A stretch of DNA of 64,000 nucleotides from Pyxidicoccus sp. MSG2 (GCF_026626705.1 NZ_JAPNKC010000001.1:4216001-4280000); one strand, 5' to 3'; counted from the stretch's first letter, positions 46,359 to 56,876 are shown. Translations and numbers: made by a program. Notes: generated by a model from the sequence alone, not told the origin.

Positions 46359-46379
46359 GCGGACCGTCACGCGGAGCAC

Positions 46380-46407
46380 CGGGCCCGTGGCGGACGCCAC
46401 GGGCCCG
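46380..46407. terminator. Bidirectional terminator hairpin
   Basis: CGGGCCCGTGGCG (46380-46392) and CGCCACGGGCCCG (46395-46407) are perfect 13-base complements, with the two inner pairs probably open to form the loop. They lie between the convergent lipoprotein and RND genes. Confidence 0.75.
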
Positions 46408-46415
46408 AGGCTTCG

Positions 46416-49400
46416 TCAGGCCGCCCTGCCCGGGCCCTGCTCCACCGCGGGCACGGAGGGCACGGCCGGCGTCTGCGTGACACGGCGGCGGAACCCAATC
46501 CGCTCCATGCCCGCGAACACCACCGGCACCACCAGCAGCGTCAGGAACGTGGACGTAATCACGCCGCCAATCACGGCAATCGCCATGGGCGCGCGGAACT
46601 CCGAGCCCACGCCCTTGCCCACCGCCGTGGGCACCATGCCAATCGCCATGGCCGCGCTCGTCATCAGGATGGGCCGCAGCCGGCGCGGGCCCGCCTTCAA
46701 CAGCGCCTGGTCCACCGTGTCGCCCTCGCGCAGGTGCTGCAGCGCACCGTCGATGAGGAGGATGGCGTTCTTCGTCACCAGGCCCATCAACAGGATGATG
46801 CCAATCATCGCGCCCATCGACAGGTTGTAGCCCGTCACCACCAGCGCCAGCAGCGCACCCACCAGCGCCAGCGGCAGCGACACCATGATGGTGAACGGGT
46901 GCTTGAAGGACTCGAACTGGCTGGCCAGCACCATGTAGATGAAGACGAAGGCCAGGCCGAACGCCAGGCCGAACGCGTCGTTCTGCTCGTCCAGGTTCTT
47001 CATCTGCCCGTCGTAGCGGATGGCGTACCCCGGCGGCAGCGGCTGCGCCGCCACGCGCGCCTTCAGCGCCTTCGCGATGTCACCCAGCACCGCGCCCTTG
47101 CCCAGCTGCGCGTAGACGGCAATCTGCCGCTCGCGGTTGTCGTGCTCGATGACGCTCGGCCCGTCCCGCAGCGCCACGTCCGCCAGGTCCGACACCGGCC
47201 GCAGGCCCTGCGGCGTGTACACCTCCAGCTCGCGCACGCGCTCGGGCGTGGCGCGGTCCTTCTCCGCCAGGCGCACGCGGATGTCCGTCTCTGTCGTGCC
47301 CTCGCGCAGCTTCGCCACCACGTCACCGCTGATGGCCAGCCGCAGCTGCGTGGCCAGCCCCGCCGCATTCACGTCCGCGTCGCTCGCCCGCGCGCGGTCG
47401 ATGCGCACCTGCATCTCCGGCTTCGGCGGGTTGGCCTCCACCCGCACGTCCGCCGTGCCGGGCAGCTCGCGGAGGATGCCGGCGATGCGCTCGGCCTCCT
47501 GGGTGACGCGCGGAATGTCCGGGCCCGTAATGCGCACCATGATGGGGTAGTAGTCGCCCAGGCCCTCCAGCATCGGCGGGTCGCTCAGGTTGACCCGCGT
47601 GGCCACCAGCGCCGGGGCCAGCCGCGCGCGGGCCTCCTCCTTGAGCGTCTGGATGCCCCGCTCACGCGCGTCCTTGCCCACCGTGAGCACCCGCAGGCGC
47701 GACTTGTTCACGTCGCCGTTGATGCCGACGATGGCGTAGATGTCCACCACCTCGGGGATGCCCTTGAGCAGCGCCTCCGCCTCCGCGGTGCGCGCCTGCG
47801 TCTCCATCAGGTTGGCCGAGTCCGACAGCGTCAGGTCCACGATGAACTGCGAGCGGTCCTCCGGGGACATGAATTCCGCGCCCAGCCGGCTCGCCGCGCC
47901 AAACGACAGCACCAGCGCCAGCAGCGTGAGCCCCGCCGTGGACCACTTGTGCGCGAGCACCCAGCGCAGGATGCCCTCGTAGACGCGCTCGGTGCCCTCC
48001 AGGAAGCGGCGCAGCGCCGCGGCCACCGCGTTGTCGCGGTGCACCTCGCCCGGCACGCGCGCCTTGGCCAGCCGCGCGGACAGCATCGGGTCCAGCGTGA
48101 AGGAGATGAACAGCGAGACGAGCACCGCCACGGAAATGGTGATTCCGAACTGCTTGAAGAACTGGCCGACGATGCCGGGCATGAAGGCCACCGGGACGAA
48201 CACCGCCACCAGCGACATGGTGGTGGCGAGCACCGCCAGGCCCACGTCCCGCGTGCCCTTGGACGCGGCGCTCACCGGGTCCTCGCCCTGCTCCAGCCGG
48301 TGCGTAATCGCCTCGCGCACCACCACCGCGTCGTCGATGAGCAGACCGATGGCCAGCGACAGCGCCAGCAGCGTCATCTGGTTGAGCGTGTAGTTCAGCG
48401 CGTACATCACGAAGAACGTGCCGATGACGGAGGTGGGCAGCGCCAGCGAGGAGATGAAGGTGCCGCGCGCGTCCAGCAGGAACATCAGGATGATGAGCAC
48501 CGCCATGGCGCCGCCGAAGACGAGGGCAATCCACACCTCGTGGGCGTTGGCGTTGATGAGCACCGACTGGTCGATGAGCAGCGTGGCCGCGAAGCCGTTG
48601 CCCACCGCCGGCGCCATGCCCGCCATCACCTTCTTCACCGCGGCGCTGACCGCCAGGGTGTTGGAGCCCGGCTGCTTCACGATTTCGAGGATGACCGCGT
48701 CCTGGCCATTGAGGCGCGCCAGCGTGCGCCGCTCCGCCACGCCGTCCGTCACGGTGGCGATTTCCTCCAGGCGCACCTGCGCGCCCGTCTTGCTGCGCGC
48801 CACCGGCAGCGCGCGAATCTCCTCCACGTCCTTGAACTGCCCCAGCGAGCGCACCGTCAGCTCATTGGCGCCAAGCTGGAGCCGGCCCGCCGGCAGGTCC
48901 AGGTTCTCCGCGCCCACGCGCTGGGCAATGGCCAGCGGGGACACGCCCGCCGCGCGCGCCTTGTCCAGGTCGATGTCGATTTGAATCTCGCGCGTGTCGC
49001 CGCCGGTGACGCGCACCTCCGCGGCGCCCTCCAACTGCGCGAGCGCGGGGGTGATGCGGTCGTCGATGAGCCGGCGCAACTCCTGCGAGGGCAGGTTGGC
49101 GGACACCGCGTAGGTGAGGATGGGCGTGGCGGACAGGTCCACGCGGCCGATGACGGGCGCGTCCGCGTCCTGGGGCAGCTTGTTGGCGATGCCCGCCACC
49201 TTGTCGCGCACGTCCTGCACCGCCCGGTCCAACGGCGCGGTCAGCTTGAACTGGACCACCACCGTGCCCAGGTTCTCCCGGCTGAAGGAGTGGATCTTGT
49301 CCACGCCGCTGATGCCGGCGACGGCATCTTCAATCGGCTTGATGACCTGCGTTTCGAGCTCACCCGGGCCCGCGCCCTTGTAGACGGTGTTGATGATGAC

Positions 49401-49532
49401 CACCGGGAAGGACACGTCCGGGTACAGGTCCGTGCCCACGCGCCCCAGGCCCATCAGGCCCAGGACGATGAGACAGAGCGACAGCATGGCCGTGAAGACG
49501 GGCCGGCGGATGGAGACGTCGCTGAGAAGCAT
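46416..49532 (-). CDS. RND efflux permease (AcrB/HAE1-like)
   Basis: Predicted 1038 residues, normal length, with twelve helices and two large periplasmic loops. The proton-relay residues are visible: Asp-Asp in [14 protein letters not shown] (helix 4) and Lys in [14 protein letters not shown] (helix 10). The start [17 protein letters not shown] is typical. It expels hydrophobic drugs or metabolites using the proton gradient and works with the adjoining membrane-fusion lipoprotein; no outer-membrane channel gene is in the cluster. The start codon lies 36 bp after the fusion-protein gene. Confidence 0.94.
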   Translation of the reverse strand: MLLSDVSIRRPVFTAMLSLCLIVLGLMGLGRVGTDLYPDVSFPVVIINTVYKGAGPGELETQVIKPIEDAVAGISGVDKIHSFSRENLGTVVVQFKLTAPLDRAVQDVRDKVAGIANKLPQDADAPVIGRVDLSATPILTYAVSANLPSQELRRLIDDRITPALAQLEGAAEVRVTGGDTREIQIDIDLDKARAAGVSPLAIAQRVGAENLDLPAGRLQLGANELTVRSLGQFKDVEEIRALPVARSKTGAQVRLEEIATVTDGVAERRTLARLNGQDAVILEIVKQPGSNTLAVSAAVKKVMAGMAPAVGNGFAATLLIDQSVLINANAHEVWIALVFGGAMAVLIILMFLLDARGTFISSLALPTSVIGTFFVMYALNYTLNQMTLLALSLAIGLLIDDAVVVREAITHRLEQGEDPVSAASKGTRDVGLAVLATTMSLVAVFVPVAFMPGIVGQFFKQFGITISVAVLVSLFISFTLDPMLSARLAKARVPGEVHRDNAVAAALRRFLEGTERVYEGILRWVLAHKWSTAGLTLLALVLSFGAASRLGAEFMSPEDRSQFIVDLTLSDSANLMETQARTAEAEALLKGIPEVVDIYAIVGINGDVNKSRLRVLTVGKDARERGIQTLKEEARARLAPALVATRVNLSDPPMLEGLGDYYPIMVRITGPDIPRVTQEAERIAGILRELPGTADVRVEANPPKPEMQVRIDRARASDADVNAAGLATQLRLAISGDVVAKLREGTTETDIRVRLAEKDRATPERVRELEVYTPQGLRPVSDLADVALRDGPSVIEHDNRERQIAVYAQLGKGAVLGDIAKALKARVAAQPLPPGYAIRYDGQMKNLDEQNDAFGLAFGLAFVFIYMVLASQFESFKHPFTIMVSLPLALVGALLALVVTGYNLSMGAMIGIILLMGLVTKNAILLIDGALQHLREGDTVDQALLKAGPRRLRPILMTSAAMAIGMVPTAVGKGVGSEFRAPMAIAVIGGVITSTFLTLLVVPVVFAGMERIGFRRRVTQTPAVPSVPAVEQGPGRAA

Positions 49533-49568
49533 GGGGAGGCTCCAGGTGGGCCTTGCGAAAAGGGGCGG

Positions 49569-50675
49569 CTACTTCACGGAGACGCGGGTGCCCTGCGAGA
49601 GGCCCGGCGTCGGGTAGTCGATGACGGACTCCAGCGGCGACGAGGCCAGCACCACCACCTCGCGCTCACGCCGCTCCAGCACCTGCACGTCCACCCGGCG
49701 CACCTCGCCGCCCGTCACCACCCAGACGTGGTCGCCGTTGCTGGAGGACAGCGCGGTGCCCGGCACCACCTGGGCCGCCTGCGACTCGCCCATGGGCAGC
49801 ACGGCGCGCGCCAGCGTGTGCGCCACGAAGCGGCCGTCCGCGTTGGGGACGGCCAGGTCCACCGGCACGCGGCGGGTGGCGCCGTCCGCGGACGGGAGGA
49901 TGGTGCGCACCACGGCCTCTTCCGTGGACGCGCGCGCGCCGATGGACTCCACGCGCACCTTCACGCCGGGCTTGAGCCGCGAGCGCATGGACTCGGCCAC
50001 CGTCGTCTTCAGCAGGAGCGTGTCCAGGTGCTCCAGCGTGAAGAGCGGCGTGCCCGGGGCCACCGTGGCGCCCGTCTGCTCCGGCGCGTCGATGATGGTG
50101 CCGGCGAAGGGCGCGCGCAGCTCGTGCCGGCGCCGCGCGGCGCGGGCCTGGGCGAGCTGCGCCTTGGCGGCCAGCACCTGCGCCTGGGCCTGGGCGGCGG
50201 TGGCGGTGGAGGAGCGGTTCTGCAAGTCACTCACCCCGCCCTCCTGCTGGAGCTTCACGTTGCGCGCGGCCACGTCCGCGGCCATGCCGGCGGCGGCCTC
50301 GGCGGCGGCCACCGCGGCCTCGGCGCCGGCCACCTGCGCGTCGGAGATTTCCGAGTCCAGCTGCGCGAGCACGTCGCCCTTCTTCACCACCTGGCCCTTC
50401 GTCACCTTCACGGCGGCGAGCCGGCCCCCCACTTCGAAGCCCACCTGCAGGCCCTGCGCGGGGAAGAGCGTGCCCGTCACCTGCTCGCTGGGCGCCGCCT
50501 GGACGGTGCGCGCGGCGACGACCTTCACGGCGGTCGTGGCCTCGGGCGTGGCGACGGGCACCGTCGGCGCCGACGAGGCATCCGCCTTCTGGCAGGCGGA
50601 CAGCGACAGCGCGGCGACGGCGAGGCCGCAGGCGGCGAGCGCGCGGACAGCGGACGGCTTCCGGGTGGAGTTCAC
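49569..50675 (-). CDS. RND membrane-fusion (adaptor) lipoprotein
   Basis: Predicted 368 residues from GTG at 50675, overlapping the TGA of the TetR gene. The lipobox is at ALSLSACQK. Fusion-protein pattern: a first lipoyl half (GGRLAAVKVTKGQVVKKGDVLAQLDSEIS), an alpha-hairpin rich in Ala/Glu, a second lipoyl half (ELRAPFAGTIIDAPEQTGATVAPGTPLFTLEHLDTL), then beta-barrel domains. It bridges the RND pump to an outer-membrane channel. Middle gene of the TetR-MFP-RND operon. Confidence 0.92.
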   Translation of the reverse strand: MNSTRKPSAVRALAACGLAVAALSLSACQKADASSAPTVPVATPEATTAVKVVAARTVQAAPSEQVTGTLFPAQGLQVGFEVGGRLAAVKVTKGQVVKKGDVLAQLDSEISDAQVAGAEAAVAAAEAAAGMAADVAARNVKLQQEGGVSDLQNRSSTATAAQAQAQVLAAKAQLAQARAARRRHELRAPFAGTIIDAPEQTGATVAPGTPLFTLEHLDTLLLKTTVAESMRSRLKPGVKVRVESIGARASTEEAVVRTILPSADGATRRVPVDLAVPNADGRFVAHTLARAVLPMGESQAAQVVPGTALSSSNGDHVWVVTGGEVRRVDVQVLERREREVVVLASSPLESVIDYPTPGLSQGTRVSVK

Positions 50676-51439
50676 TTGGGTTTCCTCGGGGTGCGGCGGG
50701 TCTTCGCGCGGGCGCGGGGCCGGCGCGTGGAAGGGGATGAGAGATGGGGGGCGCGGGCGGACAGGGCCCGCACCGGCGCGGGCGTCTCCTGGCGGGGCAT
50801 GGTGCCCTCCTGGAACAGCTTCTGCAGCGTGCGCGCCCAGGCCCTCAAGTCGGGCTTGTGCTGCATGCGCGCCATCTGCTTCGACAGCAGCAGGTACGCG
50901 CCGACGATGACGGAGCCGAACAGCTGCGGGTCCATCTCCCGGTCCACCGCGCCGGCCCTCTGCAGGCGCTCGACGTTCCGGGCGATGCGCTCCACCTGCG
51001 CGTCCGTCACACGCCACAGGAGCGACTCGAACTCCGTGCCCTGGCTGCCGCTGAGCAGCACCAGCGAGACGTCACGGTGGGCCCATACCCACTCCATGGC
51101 CTCGAGGTCGCTCGCGGACTCCAGGTCGATGAGCTGGCGGAAGCGCTCGCTGTGCTCCTGTCTGTCTTTCGGGCCGGGCACGCCGTGCTCCTGGAAGAAG
51201 CACTCCACGGCCTCCATGCGCCGCGCGTTCAGCGCGTCCAGCCCGGCCTGGAAGGCGCCCACCACCTCACCGAAGAGGGCCTCCTTCGACGGGAAGTGCA
51301 GGTAGAAGGCGCCCTTGGACAGCCCACACGCGGCGGTGATGTCCTCAATCCGCGCGCCCCGCAGTCCCTTGCGGGCGAACTCCGCCCGGGCGGCGGCCAC
51401 CAGGGCGCTGCGAGCATGAGGGTCCGCGGGACGGGGCAT
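50672..51439 (-). CDS. TetR-family repressor of the efflux operon
   Basis: Predicted 255 residues. The N-terminal HTH is typical (SALVAAARAEFARKGLRGARIEDITAACGLSKGAFYLHFPSKEALFGEVV), followed by a helical ligand-binding domain and an unusual 45-residue basic tail (SPSTRRPRARAKTRRTPRKPK). TetR repressors usually release DNA when a pump substrate binds. A dyad directly before the start codon fits autoregulation. The gene overlaps the adaptor gene. Confidence 0.92.
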   Translation of the reverse strand: MPRPADPHARSALVAAARAEFARKGLRGARIEDITAACGLSKGAFYLHFPSKEALFGEVVGAFQAGLDALNARRMEAVECFFQEHGVPGPKDRQEHSERFRQLIDLESASDLEAMEWVWAHRDVSLVLLSGSQGTEFESLLWRVTDAQVERIARNVERLQRAGAVDREMDPQLFGSVIVGAYLLLSKQMARMQHKPDLRAWARTLQKLFQEGTMPRQETPAPVRALSARAPHLSSPSTRRPRARAKTRRTPRKPK

Positions 51440-51443
51440 GACG

Positions 51444-51461
51444 GGCGGTTACTAACCCGCC
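51444..51461 (-). promoter_or_regulatory. Likely TetR operator
   Basis: GGCGGTTACTAACCCGCC is a near-perfect dyad (8-base arms with one extra base), 4 bp upstream of the TetR start codon. Position and shape suggest autorepression of the efflux operon. Confidence 0.5.
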
Positions 51462-51625
51462 GGTCAGAAACAACGCAAATGTCGCTGACCACCGGGTCAC
51501 AAACCCACACGGCGCGGCTTATCTGCCTGTGAAGTCGCAGGGGGTGGACTGGCGCGCACGGGCATGTGCGCTCCCGGGAGTCCTGGACCCACAGGCCCAG
51601 GGGCGCCCGGGCACCGCCCCCGCGC

Positions 51626-52327
51626 TCACGCCCCGTCGGGGCGGGTCTTCACGGGCGCGACGAGGGCGGTGCAGAGGGGACAGGCGCTGGGGCCGTGGGG
51701 GACGTCGCGGCGGTGGAGGTCCAGCACGGCGCGGGAGATTTCGGCCAGCTCGCGGCGCACCTCGCGGCGGGCGCCCTTCACCCGGGCGATGCGCATGTCG
51801 TCGTAGGTGGTCGTCTGGTGGCGCATCCAGGCGATGACGGCGGCCTCGGCGCGCCGTTCAATGGGAATCCGCTCGGTGCGGGCCACGGTGCCGCTACCCA
51901 CGGGGGTGGCATGGGCGGCCACGAGGACGGCCAGCCGCTTCGCGTGGGGGAGCCAGGCCGGGGAGAACGCGAGGAAGCGCAGCACGGAGTTGGCGAAGTC
52001 CACCTCGTACTGCTCCTGCTCGCGGGCGCGGCGCTCGCGGCCGGCGGCCAGCTTCTTCTCGTAGGCGGGGGTGGCGCGCTCTGCGTCGAGCACGGCGCGG
52101 GCCCGGACGATGTGGGCCTCCGGCGCCCACACGCCGCGCGAGAAGAGCTTGCGGCCCACCTTCTCCACCACCGTCCAGGTGGGGCCGGCGGCCTTCACGC
52201 GGCGGGTGAGTCCGGCATCTCCGGGAGGGAGCAGGGCCCAGCCGTCGGGCACGGTGAGGACGCGGCCGTCCTGGGTGCGCACGCGGCGGGGGTCTGCGGT
52301 GGGGCCTACAGTCAGGGAGTCAGACAT
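51626..52327 (-). CDS. DUF2293 family protein
   Basis: Predicted 233 residues. The C-terminal part (ERIPIERRAEAAVIAWMRHQTTTYDDMRIARVKGARREVRRELAEISRAVLDLHRR) fits DUF2293, a small family in bacteria and fungi with no known activity. The end carries CPLC, a possible half metal site. The N-terminus contains GRVLTVPDGWALLPPGDAGLTRRVKAAG. It is divergent from RNase Z (114 bp). Soluble; function unknown. Confidence 0.8.
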   Translation of the reverse strand: MSDSLTVGPTADPRRVRTQDGRVLTVPDGWALLPPGDAGLTRRVKAAGPTWTVVEKVGRKLFSRGVWAPEAHIVRARAVLDAERATPAYEKKLAAGRERRAREQEQYEVDFANSVLRFLAFSPAWLPHAKRLAVLVAAHATPVGSGTVARTERIPIERRAEAAVIAWMRHQTTTYDDMRIARVKGARREVRRELAEISRAVLDLHRRDVPHGPSACPLCTALVAPVKTRPDGA

Positions 52328-52441
52328 GCGAGTGTCGGGGGGGCGGCCTCATAACACGCGGGCGCCCAACCCTGGTAAATGGCCGCCTCGCGCCCGCGGC
52401 CCTGGCGCACGGAGGTCCTCTCACGCGTGGGAAGCGCCGGC

Positions 52442-53365
52442 ATGTCCCTCCTCAGGCTCACCTTCCTCGGCACCTCCGCCGCGCAGCCCACCCTGCACCG
52501 CAACCTGTCCGGGCTCGCGGTGAAGGCGGACGCGGACCTGCTCCTCTTCGACTGCGGCGAGGGCAGCCAGCGGCAGATGGTGCGCTTCGGCACCGGCTTC
52601 ACCGTGGACGCGGTGTTCTTCACGCACTTCCACGCGGACCACTACCTGGGAATCATCGGCTTCCTGCGCACGCTGGGGATGATGGGGCGCGCCGAGCCCA
52701 TGCGCCTGTACGGGCCGCCCCCGGCGAAGCGGCTGCTCCACCAGGCCGTGCACCTGGGGCTGGAGTCGCTGGCCTTCCCCATCGAAATCCACGAGGTGAA
52801 GGACGGGGACGTCGTGCAGCGCGGCGGCTACGCCATCCACGCGGTGGGCGTGGACCACCGCATCAACGCGCTGGCGTACGCGCTGGTGGAGGATGACCGG
52901 CCGGGGCGCTTCAACGTGGAGAAGGCGCGCGCGCTGGGCGTGCCGGAGGGGCCCAGCTTCGGGAAGCTGCAGAAGGGCGAGCCGGTGACGCTGCCGGACG
53001 GGCGCGAGGTGAAGCCGGAGGACGTGCTGGGCGCGGCGCGCTCCGGGCGCCGGCTGGTCATCTCCGGGGACACGCGCCCCTGCGCCTCGGTGGTGAAGGC
53101 GGCGAAGGACGCGGACCTGCTCATCCACGAGTCCACCTTCTCCGACGACGAGCAGGAGCGGGCGCTGGAGACGCGCCACTCCACGGCGCGCGAGGCGGCG
53201 CGCGTGGCGAAGGAGGCAGGGGTGCGGCGGCTGGTGCTCACCCACCTGTCCAGCCGCCACGACACCGACCCCGGCAAGCTCCTCGCGCAGGCACGCGAGG
53301 AGTACAAGGGGCCGGTGGAGGTGGCCTTCGACGGGCTCACCGTCGAGCTGCCGCTGCGCGACTGA
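52442..53365 (+). CDS. rnz: Ribonuclease Z (tRNA 3' endonuclease)
   Basis: Predicted 307 residues from MSLLRLTFLGTSAA. Metallo-beta-lactamase motifs are complete: FTHFHADHYLG (motif II), HAVGVDHR, ISGDTRPC (motif IV Asp) and LTHLSSRHD. The enzyme removes the 3' trailer of precursor tRNAs with zinc. Length and start LGTSAAQPT are typical of bacterial RNase Z. Its stop is 3 bp from the stop of the convergent lipoprotein gene. Confidence 0.95.
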   Translation: MSLLRLTFLGTSAAQPTLHRNLSGLAVKADADLLLFDCGEGSQRQMVRFGTGFTVDAVFFTHFHADHYLGIIGFLRTLGMMGRAEPMRLYGPPPAKRLLHQAVHLGLESLAFPIEIHEVKDGDVVQRGGYAIHAVGVDHRINALAYALVEDDRPGRFNVEKARALGVPEGPSFGKLQKGEPVTLPDGREVKPEDVLGAARSGRRLVISGDTRPCASVVKAAKDADLLIHESTFSDDEQERALETRHSTAREAARVAKEAGVRRLVLTHLSSRHDTDPGKLLAQAREEYKGPVEVAFDGLTVELPLRD

Positions 53366-53368
53366 AGG

Positions 53369-53893
53369 CTACTGAATCTTCTCCGCCTGGGCCTTCAGCG
53401 AGGTGGCGGACTCGACGTCCGCGCGCTGGATGAGCTCCCACTCCAGCTCCTCGTCGCGGTTGAAGTTGCCGGTGTCCGTGCGCGGGGCCGCCTCGTTGAC
53501 CTCGTTCTGGCGGCCGGTGGTGTTGTCGGCGCCGCGCGACTCGGTGGAGATGCGCTTCCAGTACTCCAGCGAGCACTGGCCGGGCCCCTTCTGGACGCCG
53601 CGCACGAGGTAGGCCACGTAGGTGGTGCCCAGCGAGGACGGGGCGCCTTCCATCTTGAACTCGGTCTGCGCCTCGAAGCCCTCCTTGCCGGCGCGGAAGG
53701 AGAAGCCCTTCTCCTTCAGCAGGGCGACGGCCTGGGGCCACACCTCGCCAATGGGCTTGCGGTAGACGTGCTCACGGGACTTCTCGTGGAGGAAGGCCTC
53801 CTTGCGGTGGCCGGCGCAGCCAGCGGTGGTGAGGGAGACGGCGGCCAGCAGGAGCAGCGCCGTGGCGCCGCGACGGGTCAACGACAGGTTCAT
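53369..53893 (-). CDS. Lipoprotein of unknown function
   Basis: Predicted 174 residues from MNLSLTRRGA with a lipobox at SLTTAGCAG. The body (REHVYRKPIGEVWPQAVALLKEKGFSFRAGKEGFEAQTEFKMEG..TTYVAYLVRGVQKGPGQCSLEYWKR) resembles small outer-membrane lipoproteins of the NlpB/DUF4136 type in layout only. The downstream end is highly charged. Ends 3 bp from the RNase Z stop. Confidence 0.78.
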   Translation of the reverse strand: MNLSLTRRGATALLLLAAVSLTTAGCAGHRKEAFLHEKSREHVYRKPIGEVWPQAVALLKEKGFSFRAGKEGFEAQTEFKMEGAPSSLGTTYVAYLVRGVQKGPGQCSLEYWKRISTESRGADNTTGRQNEVNEAAPRTDTGNFNRDEELEWELIQRADVESATSLKAQAEKIQ

Positions 53894-54151
53894 TCTCAAG
53901 ACTCCGCGGGAGTGTGAGGTGGGCAACCATCCCTCACCCTCCGCCCGGCGCCAAGTGCCCGGACAGACAGTTGCCCAGGGCAACTATCCATCTCCCACGC
54001 GCAGTGTGTGGCCCCGGCCTCGGGCCGGGTGCTCCCCCGGCAGGACGCGCGGGGCGGCGGGTGGCGCCATGCGTCGTGCCCCGGGTGGCCACACAACCTC
54101 CGCCATTCCCGTGCCACCCGTGGGAAGCCGTGCTCAAGATGGGGGCCAGCG

Positions 54152-54928
54152 ATGATTCCCATCAGCGACGACAACCCGACCCTGCGCACCCCCGTGGTGA
54201 CGTACCTGCTGCTCGGCGCCATCTTCTTCACCTGGGTGGTCATCCAAGGTGCGGGGCTGGACTTCATCAAGCTGGCGGACAGCGTGTGCACCCTGGGCAT
54301 GGTGCCCGCGAAGCTGACGGGGATGCTGTCCTCCTCCGGCCCCATCCTGAAGCTGGGCGACGGCCTGTCGTGCGGCGCCAACAGCCCGACGCTGGACAGG
54401 CTCACCCCGCTCACCTCCATGTTCCTGCATGGCGGGTGGCTGCACCTCATCGGCAACTGCCTCTTCTTCTGGGTCTTCGGCAACAACGTCGAGGACAGCA
54501 TGGGGCGCCTGCGCTTCCTCGCCTTCTACCTGCTGTGCGGGTTGGCAGCCGCGGCGACGCACGTGCTGGTGGACCCGTCCTCGACGACGCCGACGGTGGG
54601 GGCCTCCGGCGCCATCTCCGGCATCATGGGCGCATACCTCGTGCTCTACCCGCGCGTGCGGGTGAACATGCTCTTCGTCATCCTCATCTTCATCCAGATC
54701 ATCCCGGTGCCCGCCTGGGCGGTGCTGCTGTGGTGGTTCGTGGTGCAGGTCATCAGCGGCCTGCCGCAGTTGATGACCATGGAAGAGATGGTGTCCGGCG
54801 GCGTGGCCTTCTGGGCGCACGTGGGCGGCTTCGTGGCCGGCGTGGTGCTCATCAAGCTGTTCCAGAACCCGCGCTACACCACGCAGCGGACCTCGTGGCG
54901 GCACCGGCTGCACCCGGACCACCCGTGA
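54152..54928 (+). CDS. Rhomboid intramembrane serine protease
   Basis: Predicted 258 residues with about seven helices. GNCLFFWVFGNNVED (helix 2 Asn), GASGAISG with Ser152 and FWAHVGGFVAG with His223 supply the catalytic dyad. The enzyme cleaves membrane proteins inside the bilayer. The loop after the first helix is longer than in GlpG. The preceding 258 bp contain no gene. Substrates unknown. Confidence 0.94.
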   Translation: MIPISDDNPTLRTPVVTYLLLGAIFFTWVVIQGAGLDFIKLADSVCTLGMVPAKLTGMLSSSGPILKLGDGLSCGANSPTLDRLTPLTSMFLHGGWLHLIGNCLFFWVFGNNVEDSMGRLRFLAFYLLCGLAAAATHVLVDPSSTTPTVGASGAISGIMGAYLVLYPRVRVNMLFVILIFIQIIPVPAWAVLLWWFVVQVISGLPQLMTMEEMVSGGVAFWAHVGGFVAGVVLIKLFQNPRYTTQRTSWRHRLHPDHP

Positions 54929-55084
54929 AGCCCTGAGGTAAAGACAGACGCACCGCGCAATGCCTTGCATGCCAGGGCACGCCGCGCGGCAAGTCGCTGG
55001 CCCGCCAACTCCGACTGCGCCAGAGTGCTCCCCGCCGCCCGCCCCAGCCACGGGGCGGGCCTCCTACAGCGGGTGCGAGACACG

Positions 55085-56785
55085 ATGCTGCGACGAATCG
55101 GCGGACTCTTCGGTGCGGTGCTCCTTCTGACGGGCGTGGCCGGCTGCGCGCGGCGCGGCCCCGACGCGGGGAAGGACGCCTCCCAGGCTTCGGGCACCAC
55201 GGTGTACGTGGCGGCCCGCGTGCGGACGCTGGACGCGGACCGGCCGGTGGTGACGGCGCTCGCGGTGCGCGAGGGCAAGGTGCTGGCCACGGGCACGAAG
55301 GACGAGGTGCTGGCCGCCGCGGGTGAGGGCGCGCGCGTGGTGGACCTGGGCGACGCCACGGTGGTGCCGGGCCTCACCGACTCGCACGGCCACCTGGCGG
55401 GGCTGGGCGGCGGGCTGGTGACGGTGGACCTGGAGGGCACGGCCACGAAGCCGGAGGCGCTGGCGCGCGTCACCGGAGCGCCCCAGACGGCGTACCAGGG
55501 CGAGTGGCTCATCGGCAACGGGTGGGACCAGAACGACTGGCCGGAGAAGGCCTTCCCCTCGCGCCAGGATTTGGACGCGAAGTACCCGACGACGCCCGTG
55601 GCGCTGAGCCGCGTGGACGGGCACGCGCTGTGGGTCAACAGCGAGGCCCTGCGGCGCGCGAAGATTGGCCGCGACACGAAGGACCCCTCCGGCGGCCGCA
55701 TCATGCGGGGCCCGGACGGCGAGCCCACCGGCGTCCTCGTGGACAACGCCATGGACCTGGTGTTCGCGGTGCTGCCGCCGCCCTCGGAGGCGCAGCACGA
55801 GGCGCGGCTGCGGGCGGCGCTGGAGCGCTGCGCCCGGGCGGGCCTCACCGGCGTGCACGACGCGGGCATGGACCTGCGCACCTTCCGCCTCCTCCAGCGG
55901 TGGGACGCGGAAGGAAAGCTGCCCCTGCGCGTCTACGCCATGGCGGACGGACAGACGGCGGAGCGCGAGACGTACCTGAAGGACGGCCCCTACCAGGGGA
56001 AGATGCTCACCCTGCGCGCGGTGAAGCTCATGCTGGACGGCGCGCTGGGCAGCCGGGGCGCGGCGCTGCACCAGGACTACAGCGACGAGCCCGGCCACAA
56101 GGGCCTGCTGGTGCTGGCCCCGGAGGAGTACGAGCGGCGCGCGGCGGCCTTCATGGGCCGGGGCTTCCAGGTGTGCACGCACGCCATTGGAGACCGGGCC
56201 AACACGCTCGTCCTGGACGCACTCACCCGCGCGGCCGCGGCCACCGGCACGAAGGACGGCCGTCACCGCGTGGAGCACGCGCAGGTGATGCGCCTGGAGG
56301 ACATCGACCGGCTGGGGAAGAACGGCTTCATCGCCAGCGTGCAGCCCACCCACGCCACCAGCGACATGCCGTGGGCGGAGGCGCGCGTGGGCCCGGAGCG
56401 CATCCGCGGCGCGTACGCGTGGCAGCGGCTGAAGGCGTCCGGCGCGGTGCTGGCGCTGGGCAGTGACTTCCCGGTGGAGCACCCGGACGTGCTCGCCGGG
56501 CTGTACGCGGCGCGCACCCGGCAGGACGTGCGGGGCCAGCCCGCGGCCGGGTGGTACGCCGACCAGCGGCTGAGCGGCCAGGAGGCGCTGGAGGGCTTCA
56601 CCGTGGGCGCCGCCTACGCGTCCTTCGCGGAAGGCCAGCGCGGCCGCCTGAAGCCGGGCATGGACGCGGACTTCGTCGCGCTGTCCGTGGACCCGGTGGA
56701 CGCTCCCCCCGCCGACCTGCCGGGCGCACGGGTGCGCCTCACGGTGGTGGCCGGCGCGGAGGTCTTCCGCGCCCCCGGCACCTGA
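55085..56785 (+). CDS. Exported amidohydrolase (YtcJ-like) lipoprotein
   Basis: Predicted 566 residues from MLRRIGGLFG. The lipobox is at LLTGVAGCAR, so this member is membrane-anchored, which is less common. Amidohydrolase features: VVPGLTDSHGHLAGLG (metal His-x-His), GIGNGWDQNDW-like text, AVKLMLDGALGSRGAAL, CTHAIGDRANTLVLDAL, RHRVEHAQVM and LGSDFPVEHPD. It probably hydrolyses an N-acyl or amide substrate. A hairpin terminator follows 68 bp later. Confidence 0.88.
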   Translation: MLRRIGGLFGAVLLLTGVAGCARRGPDAGKDASQASGTTVYVAARVRTLDADRPVVTALAVREGKVLATGTKDEVLAAAGEGARVVDLGDATVVPGLTDSHGHLAGLGGGLVTVDLEGTATKPEALARVTGAPQTAYQGEWLIGNGWDQNDWPEKAFPSRQDLDAKYPTTPVALSRVDGHALWVNSEALRRAKIGRDTKDPSGGRIMRGPDGEPTGVLVDNAMDLVFAVLPPPSEAQHEARLRAALERCARAGLTGVHDAGMDLRTFRLLQRWDAEGKLPLRVYAMADGQTAERETYLKDGPYQGKMLTLRAVKLMLDGALGSRGAALHQDYSDEPGHKGLLVLAPEEYERRAAAFMGRGFQVCTHAIGDRANTLVLDALTRAAAATGTKDGRHRVEHAQVMRLEDIDRLGKNGFIASVQPTHATSDMPWAEARVGPERIRGAYAWQRLKASGAVLALGSDFPVEHPDVLAGLYAARTRQDVRGQPAAGWYADQRLSGQEALEGFTVGAAYASFAEGQRGRLKPGMDADFVALSVDPVDAPPADLPGARVRLTVVAGAEVFRAPGT

Positions 56786-56852
56786 ACCACCCCTCAAGTC
56801 CGAGCCCGAGACGGGGAAGGATGTTTCACTCCCAGTCCTTTACCTGACATCC

Positions 56853-56876
56853 GACAGGGCTTTCATCAGCCCTGTC
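56853..56876 (+). terminator. Terminator of the amidohydrolase gene
   Basis: GACAGGGCT (56853-56861) and AGCCCTGTC (56868-56876) pair perfectly around TTCATC, followed by a pyrimidine-rich stretch. The remainder of 56786-57161 is lower in GC and shows no gene. Confidence 0.7.

Noticed and set aside
46734..51305. Plus-strand open frame of 1523 codons across the efflux operon
   Set aside because: It is antisense to three well-recognised genes and has the His/Arg/Gln-rich composition of shadow frames.
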